From contig CAZVVN010000042.1 of NCBI GenBank assembly GCA_964630665.1, positions 1 through 27,235 of the forward strand: 27,235 nucleotides of DNA. Reading direction: 5' to 3'. Under the pieces are notes generated by a model. It made no database searches, was not told the DNA's origin, and saw only the letters and a list, made by a program, of their open reading frames with translations. Below, in pieces: positions 24,976 to 27,235 of this stretch (its first letter is position 1; each line of letters begins with the position of its first letter). Origin of the DNA: UBA9619 sp964630665 (lineage in GTDB: Bacteria; Pseudomonadota; Gammaproteobacteria; Arenicellales; UBA868). Made by a program: the position numbers and the translations under genes.

Positions 24976-25908
24976 GTGCAAACGTTAATCGTGCCGGAGC
25001 GCGGAGCCAGTCGGCGCCTTGACAACTATCTTTTCAGCATACTGAAAGGGGTGCCCAAAAGCCATGTTTACCGGATCGTCCGGGATGGCCAAGTCCGGGT
25101 AAATGGATCGAGAGTGAGGCCCGATCTCAAGCTTACCGCTGGGGATCGGTTGCGACTGCCCCCCATCCGGGTCGCAAAGGGTCGATCTATTCCGTTGTCC
25201 GATGCGCTATTGTCACTGACCATCCCCGTGCTTTATGAAGATTCCGATCTGCTTGTCCTCGATAAGCCCCCAGGGATTGCGGTCCATGGCGGTTCGGGCC
25301 TTCGCGGTGGCATCATAGAGATTCTGCGACACACACGTACCGGAAGTGACTTCTTGGAATTGGCTCACAGACTGGACAAGGACACCTCGGGTTGCTTGAT
25401 ACTGGCAAAGACTCCGGCTTCGCTGCGCTATATGCACGCCCTTTTCAGGGAGAACCCGAGCCGTCGGCGTATAAAAAAGATATACCATGCGTTGGTAAAC
25501 GGTGACTGGGCGGGGGGTACCCGACGAATCGATCTTGGCCTGAGTAAACGCCGTGTGGCAGGTTCGCTCCGTCGTTCGGTCGTTTCCAAAACCGGGGAGA
25601 ATGCACTGAGTTATTTCAAGCCTGTTGAACGCTTCGGCGGCTACACTCTCATGGAAATCATGCTTGGCACCGGTCGAATGCACCAGATAAGAGCGCATGC
25701 TGCAGCTGTGGGTCACACAGTGGTGGGTGACAGGGTGTATGGGGATCGCGGTTCTCGGAGGGAAATCAGAAGGCTTGGTGTCCGTCGTCAGCTGTTGCAC
25801 GCATCGAGCCTGACCTTCCCACATCCACAAACCAGTCGTAGGCTTGTGGTCCAGGCGCCTTATCCCGAGGATTTTTGTCGAATACTCAGTCTGATTGAGT
25901 GCGGATGA
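24976..25908 (+). CDS. rluC: 23S rRNA pseudouridine synthase RluC
   Basis: Makes pseudouridines at positions 955, 2504 and 2580 of 23S rRNA in E. coli. The 310 residues contain an N-terminal S4 RNA-binding domain (RLDNYLFSILKGVPKSHVYR, GQVRVNGSRVRPD), then the RluA-type catalytic domain with the catalytic Asp in ELAHRLDKDTSGCLIL and later GRMHQIRAHAAAVGH. VLDKPPGIAVHGGSGL matches RluC closely. The GTG start at 24976 has no good ribosome site. The frame is open upstream to 24907 without a usual start codon, so the N-terminus is uncertain by a few residues. The stop overlaps the next gene. Confidence 0.95.
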   Translation: MQTLIVPERGASRRLDNYLFSILKGVPKSHVYRIVRDGQVRVNGSRVRPDLKLTAGDRLRLPPIRVAKGRSIPLSDALLSLTIPVLYEDSDLLVLDKPPGIAVHGGSGLRGGIIEILRHTRTGSDFLELAHRLDKDTSGCLILAKTPASLRYMHALFRENPSRRRIKKIYHALVNGDWAGGTRRIDLGLSKRRVAGSLRRSVVSKTGENALSYFKPVERFGGYTLMEIMLGTGRMHQIRAHAAAVGHTVVGDRVYGDRGSRREIRRLGVRRQLLHASSLTFPHPQTSRRLVVQAPYPEDFCRILSLIECG

Positions 25909-26339
25909 GTCGACCATTCTCAAGTGGACTTGCAAAGAAAGTAAAGCCAGGAACGAACGGTGGCTCGGAAAACTGTTACCAGGTGTTGTGCAAGAGCTCT
26001 GTCCTTGTTGTCGGTGAAAAAGGATTACGGTTTGTTGTCTCGAGTCCGTACGGTTCCTACCCTGCGTTTGTCATTCGGCACCGGACGGGTCTGTCGGCTT
26101 TCCTCAACATCTGTGCCCACATGGATCTTGAGCTCGACTGGACGGCCGGCAGTTTTTTCGATTCACAAAAGCGCTTCCTGATCTGCGCGACCCATGGCGC
26201 CCTGTATGACCCTGCCGATGGACTGTGCATAAAGGGGCCTTGCCACGGAGCTCGTCTGAAGCCCGTGGAGGTAAGCGAATCTTGCGATCAAATTGTTCTC
26301 ACCGATAACAATTACACCTTATTGCGGGTCGAAATGTAG
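25905..26339 (+). CDS. Rieske [2Fe-2S] domain protein
   Basis: A 144-residue protein with one Rieske domain. The cluster ligands are C70 and H72 (CAHMDLELDW) and C94 and H97 (CATHGALYDP). Two further cysteines in GLCIKGPCHG could form a disulfide. No signal peptide or membrane segment is seen, so it is probably a cytoplasmic ferredoxin-like electron carrier; the partner is unknown. ATG at 25905 overlaps the rluC stop (ATGA); GTG at 25899 is also in frame. I recall a Rieske gene after rluC in other gammaproteobacteria. Confidence 0.88.
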   Translation: MSRPFSSGLAKKVKPGTNGGSENCYQVLCKSSVLVVGEKGLRFVVSSPYGSYPAFVIRHRTGLSAFLNICAHMDLELDWTAGSFFDSQKRFLICATHGALYDPADGLCIKGPCHGARLKPVEVSESCDQIVLTDNNYTLLRVEM

Positions 26340-26373
26340 ACCAGAATGTCTTCGGTGCGGCCCAAATGAGACC

Positions 26374-26976
26374 TCAGGCAGGCCTTTTTAACATTCCTTC
26401 AGCCTCCAGCATTCGAGTCAGGGCAATAAGCGGCAAACCGATCAGGGCGCTGGGATCATCACCTCTGACGTTCTCCAATAGGGTAATGCCCAGACCATCT
26501 GCCTTTAGGCTGCCGCAGCAAGCATAGGGCCGTTCTATCTCGAGGTACCGTTCGATCGACTCTTTGGACAGTTTGCGGAACTTGACCGCGAAGGGCACGA
26601 CTTTGACTTGTAGAGCACGAGTTCGCGAGTTGAACAATGCGACACCCGTATACAGGCGAACAGTTGAGCTGGAGGCTGAGCTTAGCTGAGACACAGCCTC
26701 GTCTCGGTCTTTGGGTTTACCAAGGATCTGTCTGCCGTGCACGGCCACCTGATCGGAGCCAATTAAAAGGCTGTTCGGCTGTGATTCGGCGACGCTGCGA
26801 GCCTTCATTACTGAAAGGCGGGTAACCAGGGTTTCGGGATCTTCGAGACCCTTCCTTGATTCATCGATGTCGGCCGGAATGACACGAAAAGGAAGGTTGA
26901 GCTGTTCGAGTAGCCGGCGTCGGAATGGTGATGACGATGCGAGCACAAGATGCTGTTTTAGAGCAGTTTTTGACAC
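26374..26976 (-). CDS. yceF: Maf-family nucleotide pyrophosphatase, YceF type
   Basis: Maf proteins hydrolyse modified or non-canonical nucleoside triphosphates; E. coli YceF prefers 7-methyl-GTP. The 200 residues show the N-terminal LVLASSSPFRRRLLEQL, the catalytic Asp D75 in LIGSDQV, LGKPKDRDEAVSQL, YTGVALFNS, which matches YceF well, and GDDPSALIGLPLIAL. GTG at 26976 is chosen because GGAGG lies 5 bases upstream on the minus strand and the protein then begins MSKTALKQHLVLASSSP. The open frame runs 50 codons further upstream, but those residues have no family match. It is divergent from rpmF. Confidence 0.93.
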   Translation of the reverse strand: MSKTALKQHLVLASSSPFRRRLLEQLNLPFRVIPADIDESRKGLEDPETLVTRLSVMKARSVAESQPNSLLIGSDQVAVHGRQILGKPKDRDEAVSQLSSASSSTVRLYTGVALFNSRTRALQVKVVPFAVKFRKLSKESIERYLEIERPYACCGSLKADGLGITLLENVRGDDPSALIGLPLIALTRMLEAEGMLKRPA

Positions 26977-27092
26977 TATATCCTCCGATGAATACAATGG
27001 GCCTGACCGCATGGCGCGTGTCCGCCAGTTGACCCGCGTAACCCGCTTCGGGATCGTGGTCACCAGGCGCATTCTAGGGCAAGAGGTGAGGT

Positions 27093-27235
27093 ATGGCTGT
27101 TCAACAAAACCGGAAGACTCCATCAAAGCGCGGGATGCGCAGATCCCACGATGGCCTCAATCGTACGACGCTTTCCAGTGACCCCGTCTCTGGTGAACTC
27201 CATCGTCGTCATCATGTCACCGCAGACGGCTATTA
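27093..27235 (+). CDS. rpmF: 50S ribosomal protein L32, cut by the window end
   Basis: The first 47 codons of L32 are visible: MAVQQNRKTPSKRGMRRSHD, then LNRTTLSSDPVSGELHRRHHV. This is the highly conserved start of the protein, a small component of the large ribosomal subunit. A GAGGTGAGG ribosome site precedes the ATG. In E. coli yceD lies directly upstream of rpmF. Here only 116 bases separate rpmF from the divergent maf gene, so yceD is missing from this place. Confidence 0.95.
   Translation, partial: MAVQQNRKTPSKRGMRRSHDGLNRTTLSSDPVSGELHRRHHVTADGY

Noticed and set aside
25213..25935. 240-codon minus-strand frame over rluC
   Set aside because: The plus strand encodes a full RluC; the opposite frame is compositional chance.
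26340..26400. Possible bidirectional terminator between the Rieske gene and maf
   Set aside because: A run of five T is present but only a 4-bp GGCC stem can form, which is too weak.

Overview
The window looks like chromosomal, mostly housekeeping DNA from a gammaproteobacterium. The best support is the opening block tRNA-Val, thrS, infC, rpmI, rplT, pheS, pheT, ihfA, a small MerR regulator and tRNA-Pro, an order typical of that class. The pairs surE/nlpD and rne/rluC and the yceF-type maf beside rpmF point the same way. Genes are tightly packed. Several starts appear to be non-ATG: ATA for infC, TTG for pheS and rlmD, and GTG for rluC and maf. No insertion sequence, prophage, integrase or CRISPR array was seen. 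I cannot name the genus.

Layout. 1-7561 is the translation block: a partial tRNA-Val and its terminator, ThrRS, IF3, L35, L20, an intrinsic terminator, both PheRS subunits, IHF-alpha, a MerR regulator and tRNA-Pro(GGG). 7654-9254 is an accessory-looking pair, a small methyltransferase and a radical SAM protein. 9437-11583 holds a YtfJ-like periplasmic protein, a branched-chain aminotransferase and a small monohaem cytochrome c. 11715-14276 holds two convergent membrane protein genes, a CNNM/CorC-type protein and a cation diffusion facilitator with an extra C-terminal domain. 14277-14938 is a gene-free stretch with a good sigma-70 promoter and several strong RNA secondary structures, including a possible H-type pseudoknot. 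14939-17474 is surE, a YqaA-like membrane protein, an NlpD-like lipoprotein and a convergent Mth938-domain gene. 17663-20070 is hom-thrC, the last steps to threonine. 20140-22259 is a predicted 3'-5' exonuclease and rlmD. 22310-25908 is rne divergent from rluC across a 608-base spacer that carries a convincing rne promoter and a leader of about 525 bases. 25905-27235 is a Rieske protein, a maf-family pyrophosphatase on the minus strand, and the start of rpmF, cut by the window end.

How the genes work together. Most serve protein synthesis (ThrRS, PheRS, IF3, L35, L20, L32, two tRNAs), RNA maturation (RNase E, RluC, RlmD) and amino acid supply (IlvE, Hom, ThrC). NlpD probably activates amidases at the division septum.

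I did not find a clear new multi-gene system. The least explained items are the structured RNA region upstream of surE, the methyltransferase/radical SAM pair behind tRNA-Pro, and the tRNA-Val with C instead of U at position 33.
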